Notes: generated by a model from the sequence alone, not told the origin. Positions 46,229 through 58,074 are shown, numbered from the stretch's first letter. The stretch is 64,000 nt of DNA from Silene conica (GCA_029255685.2 CM055312.2:28924203-28988202), one strand, 5' to 3'. Numbers and translations: made by a program.

Positions 46229-49200
46229 TTACGCGGACTCAGTCGTAGAATCTGCTGTAACATTTTGTTTAGAACTTTTCCAGCTGACAGCAGCGCCATT
46301 AAGAGTAAAAACGAATCCAGACTGAGATTTCGAGTCATCTCGATCCGTTTGGAAGCTAGCATTTGCGTAACCCGTGGCGCAGAGCGTTGAGTCGCCTCCG
46401 TAAGTCAATCCCCAATCTTTAGTCCTCCGTAGGTACTTAAGAATGTTTTTCACGGCCATCCAGTGTTGTTCACCTGGATGAGCTTGGAATCGACTTGTCA
46501 TACTCAATGCATATGCAACGTCAGGACGTGTGCATATCATGGCATACATGATTGATCCTATTGCCGAAGCATAAGGAATCCGACTCATGCGCTCTATCTC
46601 TTCCAGTGACTTAGCTTCTTGAGTCTTGCTCAAGTAAAGCCCAGGAGTCATAGGAAGGAACCCCTTCTTGGAGTTCGTCATGCTGAATCTCTCCAGAATC
46701 TTATCTATATAAGACTCTTGACTGAGAGACAACATCCGTCGTGATCTATCCCTGTAGATACGGATGCCCAAAATTCTTTGTGCCTCTCCCAGATCTTTCA
46801 TCTGGAAATGGTTTTTCAACCATGCTTTAACCGAAGATAAGAGAGGTATGTCATTCCCAATCAAGAGTATGTCGTCGACATACAGTACTAGGAATACAAT
46901 CTTGCTCCCACTCGACTTGATATAGAGACATGGTTCCTCGACTGATCGAATGAACCCATTCTCTTTTATCACTTGGTCGAAGCGATGATTCCAACTCCGC
47001 GATGCTTGCTTAAGTCCATAGATGGAACGCTTAAGCTTGCAAACTTTCTTAGGATGTGCTGTATCGATAAAACCCTCGGGTTGTACCATGTACAACTCTT
47101 CCTCCAAATAACCGTTTAAGAAGGCGGTTTTAACGTCCATTTGCCATATTTCATAATCATGAAATGCGGCGATCGTTAAGATAATCCGAATGGAACGTAG
47201 CATGACTACGGGTGCAAAGATCTCATCATAGTGCAAGCCTGGCACTTGAGTGAAACCTTTAGCAACTAGTCTAGCCTTGTGGATATCTTGTTGTCCTTCC
47301 ACGGCATGCTTTATCTTGTAAAGCCATTTGCATTGAAGGGGACGTACCTTTGCAGGTAGGTCCACAAGATCCCACACGTTGTTCTCATACATGGAGTCCA
47401 TCTCGGATTGCATGGCTTCTAGCCATAGCTTTGAGTCAGAACTAGTCATGGCACCTTTATAGGTTTTGGGTTCATTACCCTCTAGGAGTAAGACGTCATC
47501 TGTATCATGTTCCTCGACCATACCAATGTATCTGTCCGGTGGAATAGAGACTCTTCCCGACCTCCTATGTTCCTCAGGGATATCTACCGCAGCCTCGGTT
47601 GAAGGAACTGTTTCCTCCAATGGTTGCTCGGTAGTTGGTTCTTGAACCTCCGATAACTCGAAGGTTCTATTACTCGACTTGTTCGCGAGAAATTCTTTCT
47701 CTAAGAACGTCGCACTAGCCGCAACAAAAACACGTTGTTCGGTTGGCGAGTAGAAGTAATGACCAAAAGTTCCCTTTGGATAGCCTATAAAGTATGTCTT
47801 GACCGATCGCGGGCCGAGCTTATCCTCGTGTCTCCACTTGACATAAGCCTCGCAGCCCCAAACCCGAATAAAGGACAAGTTAGGGACCGTTCCCTTCCAT
47901 AATTCGTATGGAGTCTTCTCAACAGCTTTAGACGGACTTCGGTTAAGTATTAGAGCGGCCGACAAAAGAGCATAGCCCCACAATGAATCAGGCACGACGG
48001 TGTGACTCATCATGGATCGAACCATATCGAGTAGAGTTCGATTTCTCCGTTCGGACACACCATTTAATTGTGGTGTTCCAGGTGGAGTCAACTGTAGCAC
48101 GATGCCACAGTCTTTAAGGTGTTGATCAAACTCGTGTGAAAGATACTCACCACCACGATCCAAACGTAGTGCTTTAATCTTTCTACCCAGCTGGTTCTGT
48201 ACCCGATTCTGGTATTCTTTGAACTTGTCAAAGGATTCACTTTTATGCTTCATTAAATAGACATAGCCATATCTACTTAAATCGTCCGTGAAAGTGATGA
48301 AATACCTATAGCCTTCTCGTGCGTTGATCGACATAGGGCCACATACGTCCGTATGTATGAGTCCTAATAGGTCGGCAGCGCGCATTCCAACACCTTTGAA
48401 GGAAATACGAGTCATTTTGCCGATGAGACATGATTCACACGTGCCATATGATTCAAAATCAAAGGGCGAGATAGCTCCATTCTGTATGAGCTGTTTCACG
48501 CGTTTCTCATTTATGTGTCCCATACGACAATGCCATAGGTAAGTTTGATCTTTGTCACCTACCTTTAATTTCTTATTATTCACATGTAATATTTCAGTGG
48601 TTTGATCTAAAACATAAATTCCATTCATGGAAACTGCCTTGTCATAAATCATATTGTGTAAGGAGAAAATACAGCTATTATTCTCTATTACAAATGAAAA
48701 GCCGAGTTTGTCAAGCGCAGAAACTGAAATAATGTTTTTGGACAAACTAGGAACATAATAACAGTTATATAAAAATAACTCGAATCCACTTGGAAGCTGG
48801 ATCACGTATGTTCCCTTCGAGATTGCAGCAACACGTGCTCCATTCCCGACACGCAGGTCAACCTCACCCTTGGTTAGGGGTTCTTGGTTTCGGAGGCCCT
48901 GCACATGATTACATAGATGAGAACCACAACCAGTATCTAGTACCCAAGTTCCGTAACTTGCATGGTTAATCTCAATCATGTGAATAAAAGAAAAAGAAGA
49001 CATACCAACAGGAGTAACGCGACCTGCCTTAATGTCCTCACGATACACGGGGCATGAGCGCCTCCAATGCCCAGTCTTGTGGCAATGGTGACATTCCATG
49101 CTAGTATCCTTGCTCTTTGTTTTGCCCTGTGAGTTGCTTGACTCACCTGGCCCACTCTTAGTAAATCCTGACTTCTTAAACTTGGGCTTGCCTACTGTTA

Positions 49201-49927
49201 GGTCGCCCTGAGCTTTAGCTTTACCCTTACCCTTACCCTTACTGGAGATCATGAGAACATCTTGCTTCATGCTCCCACTCATTTTCAGATCCTTCTCAGT
49301 CTGTACGAGAAGGGAGTGGAGCTCATGAGGAGTCTTGTTCATGTCGTTCATGTAGTAGTTGGCCCTAAAGAGGGCAAACCCATCATGAAGCGAATGAAGT
49401 ATTCGATCAACGATTATGTTCTCACTGATCTTGCAGTTTAGGGCCTCCAGTTTTTCGATATTTTCAATCATGTGAAGAATATGTGGGCTAACTGCTTGGC
49501 CCTTCTGGAGTTTCGCCTCAAAGAAGCGACAGGTATGCTCATAAGAAGCGATTCTCGGAGCCTTTGAGAATTCGTTAGTGAGCGTGGTGAAAATCTTGTT
49601 TGCACCATGGGTTATGAAGCGTCTTTGCAAATTGGATTCCATTGCATAGATGAGTACGTTCTTTATCGCACCCACTTCCATGACGAAGTCGCTATGAGTG
49701 CGAACTTCGTTAGCTCTAGCTCCAGTTCCTGGGTGTGGCGGAATGGGCTCAGTTAAGTACTTGAGCTTTCCGTCAGCAATGGCAGCATTCCGTAGTGCTG
49801 CCTCCCAGTCAGAGAAGTTTGACCCATCATTCCTCAGTCTTGTGGACTGATTCATGGAGTCCATGAAGGCTTTTAGCCAGGATTCACGTGCTAGCTTGGC
49901 ACTTGGCATTGGGTCTTCACCAGCCAT
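46229..49927 (-). pseudogene. gag-pol: B2 copia Gag-Pol with truncated RNase H
   Basis: A continuous 1232-aa frame from ATG 49927. In order it has UBN2-like gag, zinc knuckle CHHCHKTGHWRRSC, protease DTGCGSHLCN, integrase (WHCRMGH, HTDVCGP, DRGGEY, NGVSERRN) and RT (QMDVKTAFLNG, LYVDDILLIGN). The start of RNase H (GYANASF, VTADSTTES) then stops. The RNase H first motif reads NAS where B1 has DAS, so a catalytic Asp is lost. About 200 bp that encode the rest of RNase H in B1 (17491-17693) are missing, so the enzyme cannot be complete. The integrase second Asp is preceded by Leu rather than the usual Ser. Confidence 0.92.
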
Positions 49928-51594
49928 TTAGTTATACAGCAGTTTAAATGATCGTGTTCTAGACTGAAAAAGAAGATAAAACAAAACCATATAAGCAACT
50001 TATTGTTGTGATTTAAGTCTATATAAAATCGAATTTAAACTCGTAGACTCATGCATTTATATAATTGATCTCCCTCAAGAATTATATAAACGATCCCAAG
50101 ACTCAATTTCCGTATATTGATAAGCCCACAGTTTGGCTAATTCCAATCGTTGGAACTCTTGGTCGATAGATTTCCGTAAATCCTATCTATTAGTCCATCT
50201 CAGTCACTAGATAGTATCGAGTGACCATGATGTTGAGATAAAATAAATCATCTGTTCCCACTAACCCGACGTAGAAGGGGTCATATTATGCCTACCGACG
50301 AAGAAGGGATTCATGGGAGGCTGATTTATAAAGACTATTCTCAATTTTTGGTTATACGAGGAAGACCCCATCAACTTTTATTTATCCATATTAAGTGAAC
50401 TAATATCTAGCATATGCGTGAATGAATTAAATAAAGTGATGGCTTTGCAATTGACATGTGACATCTGTATTGTCACAGAAAACTAACGCGGAACCTCTAC
50501 ATGAGTCAGTTTTCAGGCATGATATAGGTGGTTTGGTTTTAGGCGGAATATGATGCAAGCTATTATCGATGAAAGCATAAAATGAAAGCAATAAACGTAA
50601 ATAAAAAGTCCTAGTGTGGCCTATCCTACCAAAATAAACTTAAAACAACTTGGAATCCACCGTTGGACCATAGAAGCTTGTCTTGATGTTCCATCTTGGT
50701 CCTTGCAGCGGGAGTGAGCATCCGGTCTCCGTCTTGTCTTTGGTCTTCACAAAATTACTAATTTAAATTACAAAAGTAGTCCTAGATACATTCTAATTTA
50801 AATACAAAAGTAATTACATGGCAAAAACCCAAAACGGAGATTCAAGATCTCAAGATTACAAGCAAGACTGTGTCCCATCATTACGGTGACACAATCTTCT
50901 AAGGCCACACTAAGTTACAACCGTTTGCATAATTAAATACGTTATTGAAAGCATTCATTAGACATTCAACAAGACGATAAATAAAATGCATCAACTAAAT
51001 TAAAATTCATACATGACAAAATACCGTTATTATGATTAATAAATTTTTACCAAACCACCTTTTAGGATTAAAATTATGTGATTATACCGTTTTAACCACT
51101 TTAATTTTAATAAGTTTATAATCCTATTATTTTAAACCGTTTTAAAATAATATGTATCAAACGAGGGTGAACCGTTTCACAAAATTAATAATATACTATT
51201 TCCGTATATAGTATATTACTAAAGGCCATGTGAAAATAAGACATGTTATTTTCGGAAAATAAAAAAAACGAGTCTGTTACAGGGGTGGTCTACCGACCCA
51301 AAAAACAGGTCTACCGACCACCTGGCGAAAAAAAAATATTTTTTTTTATTTTTTTTTTTATTTTTTTTTTACAGAATAGTCGACCGACCCGAAAAACAGG
51401 TCGACCGACCACAAAACACGAAACCGAGTTTCTGAACACGATTTCTCACAAAAGATAAACTGTCGAAACAGAAAAACACGCAGGAGGCCGTCGACCGACC
51501 GCAACGGGGAGTCGATCGACCGACTTAGCGGCAGAAGACGATTTTTCAGGTTTTAAAACTTACGAAAAACACAAAGGTAAAATTTTCATGGCCT
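49928..51594 (-). other. B2 leader between primer site and gag
   Basis: It is AT-rich and closely similar to the B1 leader. It holds three GC doublets and a T-rich tract at 51335-51371. No gene is seen. Confidence 0.75.
51287..51521. repeat. three 33-nt GC doublets in B2 leader
   Basis: The doublets are 51287-51319 (spacer CAAAAAACA), 51378-51410 (CGAAAAACA) and 51489-51521 (GCAACGGGG), with 21-nt spacing. In the first, both 12-mers carry the same change (GGTCTACCGACC), so the two halves changed together. Confidence 0.95.
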
Positions 51595-51607
51595 GGCTCT
51601 GATACCA
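51595..51607 (-). other. B2 primer binding site (tRNA-iMet)
   Basis: The minus strand reads TGGTATCAGAGCC, 2 nt from the LTR border at 51610. Confidence 0.92.
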
Positions 51608-51609
51608 CT

Positions 51610-52611
51610 TGTGGGGAATATAGCATGTATTCACCCCAAACTTACAGGATTATAATGAAACATACAATTGTGATTATAGTCATAAGTTAATAAAAAGCAT
51701 GAAAAGAAGTACAACCTTTAGTCCTTGTGCGAAAGGCCTAAGAACAGGAATTAACACAAATTCCCTCCTATAACTTGCACCCAAGACTTAGAATGAGACG
51801 TGGCCGCGTGTGCTAGAAATCCTCTCCAACTGCCTTGCAATATTGGGAGAGCTATTTAGGTTTTAGATGTGAGATCTGAGGTTTTGGGAGAAGAAAGCTC
51901 TCAAAACCCTAATTTTTCCTTGAGATTTGTTTAAACAGTGAAACAAGAGTCTTTTGACATAAGGAGAGTCCTCCTCCTTATGTAGCTCTTTTGGCCGAAA
52001 TTTCCAATAGGGTAGGAGTGGGCTTTCCACTCTTACCTTATTCTAATTTGTGATTCGACCCATTTAGCTAAACTTTATTCGCGGGTTTTGTTTATAAATC
52101 GTATGCATGTTATCAGATATTAATGCAGTCGATGTATTAATAATGGTCTGATAAAATTACGATATTGTATAATTACCCAAATTAATATAACTGTTTATAT
52201 TAATACGCGAATACAATATTTAATTAAATATAACCGTTTATATTTAATTTTACGAATTAATCATGCAATCCGTATTAGCTAAAATTATTTAATCCGTATT
52301 AAATAATAATCTCAACATCTTATTGACTAATTTAATAGTCAATACCTCTGACTAACTGTTTAGTCATATCCGGCATAAATGTGATTGTATTTTCATACCT
52401 TCACATCTCTCAAACGTGTCCTATAGGTGTGACGTATAGGGACCAGTTGATCACCGCCATCCGTATGACAATAACGTCAAACTTATCTAGCAAGCCAACC
52501 GTTATTGATAAACGTGGATCAACTGGTAATAATACAAAAGTATGCCCTTGTGATCCTTAAAGAGATTTAATAAGTCATTGTACTTAATTGTCAAGGACAC
52601 CAGCCCCAACA
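51610..52611 (-). repeat. B2 5' LTR
   Basis: It is 1002 bp and about 99.6 percent like 44235-45236 by eye. Confidence 0.93.
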
Positions 52612-52616
52612 ACCTC

Positions 52617-53437
52617 TCCCCAGAGCACCAGGAAACAAGCTGTACATGCTGGCCATGACAGATTACTTTTCTAAGTGGATCGAAGCAGAATCATTCACCC
52701 AGACCACCGAAGCACAGGTCATCTCTTTTATTAAGCGCAATATATTCACCAGATTTGGCATACCTTCAGAAATAATATGTGACAATGGTTCCCAATTCAT
52801 TGGGAAGAAAACCGAGGCTTTCTGTGCTGGGTGGAATGTATCACTCCAGAAATCTACCCCCAGGAACCCCCAGTCCAATGGACAAGCTGAGTCTAGTAAT
52901 AAGATCATCATTGAGAATATGAAAAAGAAACTACAAGAAATGGGAGGGAAATGGGCAGAGGAACTTCCTCTGGTCCTGTGGGCTGACAGAACTACTCCAA
53001 AAGTAGCAACAGGTCAGACCCCCTTCAGCCTTGTCTTCGGAGCAGAAGCGGTAATTCCTTCTGAGGTCAAAGTCCCAACCCACAGGTACGGGTGTATAAC
53101 TGAGGGCCAGAACCAAGTGGAATTGGCCAGTAGCCTGGACACTGTTGATGAACTCAGGACCAGTGCCTACGTCAGAATGGCCTCATACAAGCAGATGGTG
53201 GCTCGGAGCTACAACAAAAATGTCAGGATCAGAACCCTGCAAGTAGGAGATCTGGTCCTGAGAAAGGTGTTCCAATACACCAAAAACCGACAAGCTGGAA
53301 AGTTTGCTTACAACTGGGAGGGCCCATACCAAGTGGAGAGCATAGTTGGTAATGGGGCCTACAGGCTAATGACAATGGAAGGGGAAATGATACCCAGATC
53401 ATGGAATATACTTCACTTAAAAAAGTATATCATCTAA
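52617..53437 (+). pseudogene. pol: C integrase core and C-terminus, after B2
   Basis: It resumes C's frame exactly where B2 interrupted it once one TSD copy is ignored. It shows the DDE core around MTDYFSKWIEAE, CDNGSQF and NGQAESSNK (Glu), then VLWADRTTPKVATGQTPFS. The C-terminal GPY-like segment follows (WEGPYQVESIVGNGAYRL). It ends at 53437 without a chromodomain, as expected outside the chromoviruses. Confidence 0.9.
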
Positions 53438-54085
53438 AGGTGCCTCCACCAGATCAGAACAGCTCCCTTAGACTCAGGTTCTACTCTGTATAAAGTTTAC
53501 TCTGGTTCAGCTTAAAATTTTGTCTTACCTTTATATTTTTTATAAACCTAAGTTTAGAATGATATCTTGCCTTTATATTTTTTAACCTAAGTTTAGTAAT
53601 CTAGGTCTTGTAATTTCAAACCTTGGTGCATTTTTCAATTTTTAAGTCTTTCAAAAGGAAAAATTTCATTACTTATTTTCTGGACCATAATTTACTTATC
53701 CTAGTGGACTGACCTAAAGAGGAAATCTGCACTGATCGCAGGAGAACCTAAGTCAAGCCTGGCACCCCAGTATAGGGATGGGCATATAAAACACCAGGCC
53801 AGCACACCAAAACAGCGATGGCCAAAACACAAACGAAACATGCATGTACAAAAGAAAACGCCAGAAAAACGGCAAGAAACCAACAGATAGAGCAAAACCC
53901 CATACAACGGGGGTCATACGATTAAAAGAAAGGCTGCCCAAGGCAGCCCCAAAGCAGCATTGTTTTTACTGGTCCACCCGGACCAGCAGCAAAAATTTAC
54001 AACAAAAGCCCACGCAGGGGCACCAAAAGTTCACAAAACAAAATATTTACGCCCATAACAGGGCCCAGTAGACAAATTTTAAAAC
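53438..54085. other. C spacer between integrase and antisense gene
   Basis: This is the convergent 3' ends of pol (plus) and the antisense gene (minus). An imperfect T-rich duplication around CTTTATATTTTTTA lies at 53520-53590. No further gene is seen. Confidence 0.6.
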
Positions 54086-56131
54086 CTACTCATCAGGAGC
54101 AGGTCCAACAGCAGCAGCATCAGCACTGGTGGGGCCAGAGGACACCTCCTCTCCAGCATCTTGGGACCCCACCATACCCTCTTCTTCATCGTCCGAAAGC
54201 AGATCCATGTTCAGGCCATCAGGGAAATCTGCGGCAAAGGCCTCCTCCAGAGCAGACAGGTCCCAGGTAGTATGACTACCCTCCTGGAACTCCTTAACAC
54301 AATTAATCCGGGTCTCAGCAGCAGTATAAGAAACAGCCTCGATCAAAGCTTTCTGCAGACCAACCTTTTTGTGCTCCAGGGCCTCTACCTTCAGAACCAG
54401 ATTAGCCTCTGAGGCTAAGGCCCGCTCCAGTTTAGACTGAGCTGCGGCCAACTGATTCTGAGAGGCTTCCTCCTGAGCCTTAAGCTTTTCCTGGCCCATA
54501 CTTATCTCCCGACGAAAGCGCTCGACAGCCTGCCTTAGATTCGCCCTCAAGATCTCCTCCGACTTCAGCTTCACCGCCATCTCCTGCATCCTCTCCACAG
54601 CATCATCATGAGCCGCCTTCATACGCTGAAAATCCGCCAGCAAAGCCTCACTCTGCTGATTGGCACACAACGCCAGCTCCAAAGCCTAAAGCACACCAAA
54701 TCAAGTAAAATATAAAAAAAAAAAAAGAGAGAGAGAAAAAGAGAAAACTTCAAAAAAGGTCTACCTCAAAGGAAACCTCAGCAACGTGCTTGGTCAGGTC
54801 CTGAAAAGGACGCTTCTTCAGAATAGAGGCAGAGGCAGGGAACAGCAAAGAGTTCAGAGTATGCCAAAGCTTGGTCTTGGACCCTCCAAAACCTCCAGGA
54901 ATCTCTAGTTGCAGAGGAGGAATAGAGGACTCACCAGAGGACGTCCGAGGCAGTGGCTCCAGGATAGGCTTGAAACCGGGAGTAGGAATGGTAGGAGGGA
55001 TCTCAAGAGGAGACAAGTCATTAAAGGGAGTCTCAGGAACCGATTCCTGGACTGGATCAAGAATATCAACCTCAATCGGGGCAGCCTGGGACCCAGCTCC
55101 AGCAGGGCTCCCCTCAACAATCTCAACCTTCTTTTTCTTTGAGGACCCCGCGTCCCCAGGAGTAAATCTTTTTCTGCGCAGTTGCATAACTCTGCTCACA
55201 TCAACCCTGGCCTTGCCTGGGAAAGCAGACGACCCAAAATCAGAATAGATTTAATACAACCCTACTCAAAAAGATAACCAAAAAAGACATCATACCCTCC
55301 TTCTTCACCGCCGGAGCAGCAGAATCCTGGACCAGCCTGGAGAAAGACATGTCCTCCGCAGGAAGGTCCAGGAGCTTGGCCTTCGAAGTAGCAGGATCCG
55401 CAGACTCAGGAAGTTTTGCCAGGTTGTGCCCTGGAAAAACACGCCAGCTATCAGAACGAGAACAAACATCAAAGGCAAATCGCAAGAAAGAAACCCAGAA
55501 TAGGAACCATACCTTCAATCGGCTGCCACGCAGAAAAAATATAGTCTGGAGAGGAAGGCAATGTGTCAATCTTGACAAAGATAAAATGGGTGTACCATTT
55601 ACTGTCATCCGGAGTAGTAGGAAAAACGATAGCAGAGGGCATATTATCATGACCACGAATTGTACACTGGAAATGACCCAAAGAACGTGGGTTGAACCAT
55701 TGGCCCAGATCCGCCAGCCCGATGTTCAAGCCACGCTCTCGGTTCAGAGCGCAAATACTAAGCAGAATACACCATGCATGAGGGGCAACCTGACACATGG
55801 CTAGCTTGGTTAATTTTAAGAAATCAACAATGAGATCAGGAAACGGGAACCTTAGACCCAAGCGGAAGGGATATTCATAGAAGCAGGTCCACCCCTCCCT
55901 CGCAAAGTCCGCCTTCTCACCGGCGAGGGGGAAGTGGTAGACAACCTCATCTGGGAAGCCGAATCTGACCTTGATCAAGGCAGCATAGGACTCATCAAAG
56001 GCAGAATCACAGAGATATCGAGGAGCCAGCAACTTCTGCGATGGAAAGGGTCCAGAATAGACCCCCAGAGCAGGGGAAGAACCAGATGAGCAACCAGTGG
56101 GAGTAGCAGCGGAAGAACAGGGAGCAGACAT
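54086..56131 (-). CDS. spliced antisense gene of C (Transposase_28-like plus coiled coil)
   Basis: Four exons are inferred on the minus strand: 56131-55513, 55430-55296, 55216-54765 and 54685-54086. They are separated by introns of 82, 79 and 79 bp with GT-AG borders. The phases join without a stop over 1806 nt, giving about 601 aa. Exon 1 resembles the Pfam Transposase_28 'putative gypsy type transposon' domain (FYEYPFRLGLRFPFPDLIVDF, VAPHAWCILLSICAL). Exons 2-3 are Pro/Ser-rich and basic in part (LRRKRFTPG). Exon 4 is a long Glu/Lys/Leu-rich coiled coil ending in an acidic DDEEEG tail. Antisense ORFs at this position are known in Tat-group elements; their role is unknown. The splice sites are predicted, not observed. 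Confidence 0.75.
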
Positions 56132-56520
56132 TGTGTAATTTCGAGAGTTGGAGTAAAAAATTTTTTACTACAAAGTAAAGTGAGAACGAGCAAGAAAGAA
56201 GTGAAAGAAGTAAAAGAAGATGAATTTTGAAGATGGTAAAAGTGACAAAGTTGGATGAAAGGCAATTTATAGAGAAAGTGGACGGTAAAAGGTAAAGAGT
56301 AAATTTTGAATTCAAAAGTTGAAAGTAAATGCAAGTGGGAAGTTGAAATAGTTGGGGGGACATGCAATTAATGGGTGGTTGAAAAAGCAGCCTAGTGGGT
56401 AGCCTACGTAAGCAGCATCAGCAGTCCCTAACAACCCATACAAATTCCGGAAGCACACTTGAAAGCAGAGTAAAATTCCAGCCCAATTGAAGCCAAGTTA
56501 GGCAGAAATTTGGGGGAAAT
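56132..56520 (-). promoter_or_regulatory. presumed promoter region of the antisense gene and C polypurine tract
   Basis: On the minus strand CTATAAATT (56264-56272) lies about 135 bp upstream of the antisense ATG and could be its TATA box. On the plus strand the region ends in ATTTGGGGGAAAT next to the 3' LTR, the plus-strand primer tract of C. Confidence 0.5.
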
Positions 56521-57023
56521 TGTTTAGCCCAAAAATCCTCATCACAATGTTGGGCCCATAAGTAGTCTCAGAAGCAGCAGCCCATCACAGAAGCAGACCA
56601 GACGCAGGAAAAGAGCTGTTGGAGTAGGAGAATGGGTCAAAACCCTAAAGGAATATCCCCCTATATTCCCTCCTACATTCCAGGGCCAGAGCAGAAATTG
56701 GTTGAGCTTAAATCCGCAGCTATAAAAGGAAAGGCTAGGGCATTCTTTATTCATTCAGTTCATACGTTGTAACTTACTACTTACGCAAACACTTGTACTC
56801 ATACAAAACAGTGAAATCACTCGATCATAGTAAAAATATTGGTGGGATTCCGTTCCCCCCGCGGTTGTTTCCCTCATTGGGTTTTTCCGCGTCACCAAAA
56901 CCTTCTTGCGTCATTCTTTATTTTTTCTGTTCTTATATTCGTTTATACGTAAGATTTTAATATTGGTTGACACTTTGACCCGCATCACATAAACATTGAC
57001 CCGGTAGAAATTTTACCAAAACA
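56521..57023 (+). repeat. C 3' LTR
   Basis: It is 503 bp and differs from 38513-39014 at about three substitutions and one indel. TATA box at 56721-56727. Confidence 0.92.
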
Positions 57024-57028
57024 AATCT

Positions 57029-57321
57029 TACAATAAGATTTAACCTCTGATTTCTCGGTATACGAGTTTAAGGAATATGATCAAATCGTATCAATATACA
57101 TTTGATCACTTTATCAATTAAGGGAATTGTCCTAAAGGTGTGACCAAAAGGGATCAACTGACCACCACCGTCATACGACAGTAATGTCAAACTCTAGCTA
57201 GCCAATCATTACCGATTAATGTTGGTCAGTTGACTAATATAATTCGTATCATCCCTTGCGTATTCTCGTCATGAGATTTAATTACGTGATCGCACTATTG
57301 TTGAGGACACATTTCCCAACA
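57029..57321 (-). repeat. D 5' LTR, outer part
   Basis: It continues D's LTR after C and includes the two-tier stem. It ends CCCAACA before TSD GCCCG. Confidence 0.88.
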
Positions 57322-57503
57322 GCCCGGTCGGGGGGTCTTTCAGTCCAAACCATTTACGAAACTGACTAAAGAGTCATCCAATGCCTTGGATGAACAATAA
57401 CAAAGTCAAGTATCATACTCATCAACGTCAACAGTTATCTCATAAACATCAACATCTATATCTGACACTATACCAACTCTAGGCAATCAGATAAACTCAG
57501 CAA

Positions 57504-58074
57504 GTATAAGGTTCAGCGGTCAACTTAAGACATAACCTACATACCAATTACATTCAGCAAGTATAAGGTTCAGAGGTCAACTTAAGACATAACCTACATA
57601 CCAATTACATTCAGCAAGTATAAGGTTCAGAGGTCAACTTAAGACATAACCTACATTCCAATCAGCAAGACACTAGACTCAGAGGCCAACTTAAGGCATA
57701 GACTAGCACCCAAAAGTAAAGGACTCAGAGGTCAGCTTAAGGCATGTCCCTTCACTACATCACAAGACACTAGACTCAGAGGCCAGCTTAATGCATGTCC
57801 TAGCATCAAACATTTGCACTCCGGGCAAGGTGTCAGTTCCTTAGCTACCCCGTTGTGCAGCTGCTCTACTCGTCAGACTCAGAGGCCAACTTAAGACATG
57901 TTCCAACGCGATCACAATCAAACATGTCTGGGCTCAGAGGCCAGCTTAAGGCATATCTCAGACACGACACTCATACACATATAGAGCTCAGAGGCCAACT
58001 TAAGGCATATCCCCATATATGACAATCAACTCACGTATTAAGTTCAGAGGCCAGCTTAAGGCATAACTTAATAC
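57504..58074. repeat. loop-conserved hairpin array, right LTR
   Basis: This is the LTR copy of 14461-15031. The last hairpin is stem 58035-58044, loop 58045-58064, stem 58065-58074. Confidence 0.85.

Larger units (their letters stand above)
44235..52611 (-). mobile_element. element B2: Ty1/copia retrotransposon in C integrase
   Basis: This is a complete insertion with TSD ACCTC (44230-44234 and 52612-52616). The 1002-bp LTRs differ at about four sites by eye. Minus strand: 5' LTR 51610-52611, tRNA-iMet primer site 51595-51607, leader with three GC doublets, gag-pol 49927 down to 46229, 3' region, and 3' LTR 44235-45236. The reading frame is continuous but the RNase H is truncated by an internal deletion of about 200 bp relative to B1. 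Confidence 0.94.
38513..57023 (+). mobile_element. element C: Tat/Retand-type gypsy retrotransposon, split by B2
   Basis: The ends TGTTTAGCCC and CCAAAACA are flanked by AATCT (38508-38512 and 57024-57028). The LTRs are 502 and 503 bp. Plus-strand coding runs gag-protease, RT, RNase H, a second RNase H, then integrase. The second RNase H and a gene on the opposite strand between integrase and the 3' LTR mark the Tat group. B2 splits the integrase. Stops at 41783-41785 and 42536-42538 and the B2 insertion leave it inactive. The LTRs differ at about three substitutions and one indel by eye. Confidence 0.92.
30544..57321 (-). mobile_element. element D: gag-only Ty1/copia relative, split by C
   Basis: The ends TGTTGGG and CCCAACA are flanked by GCCCG (30539-30543 and 57322-57326). 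The left (3') LTR is 30544-31795. The right (5') LTR is 37569-38512 plus 57029-57321. The primer site is tRNA-iMet type. The only gene is a copia-type gag; no protease, integrase, RT or RNase H motif is visible in 31796-34087 or 35111-37554. About 22 LTR differences and a 15-bp indel were counted by eye (about 1.8 percent). Confidence 0.88.

Noticed and set aside
54086..56131. Antisense gene of C as an envelope-like gene
   Set aside because: It is on the opposite strand to pol, has no signal peptide or transmembrane segments, and its first domain resembles Transposase_28.
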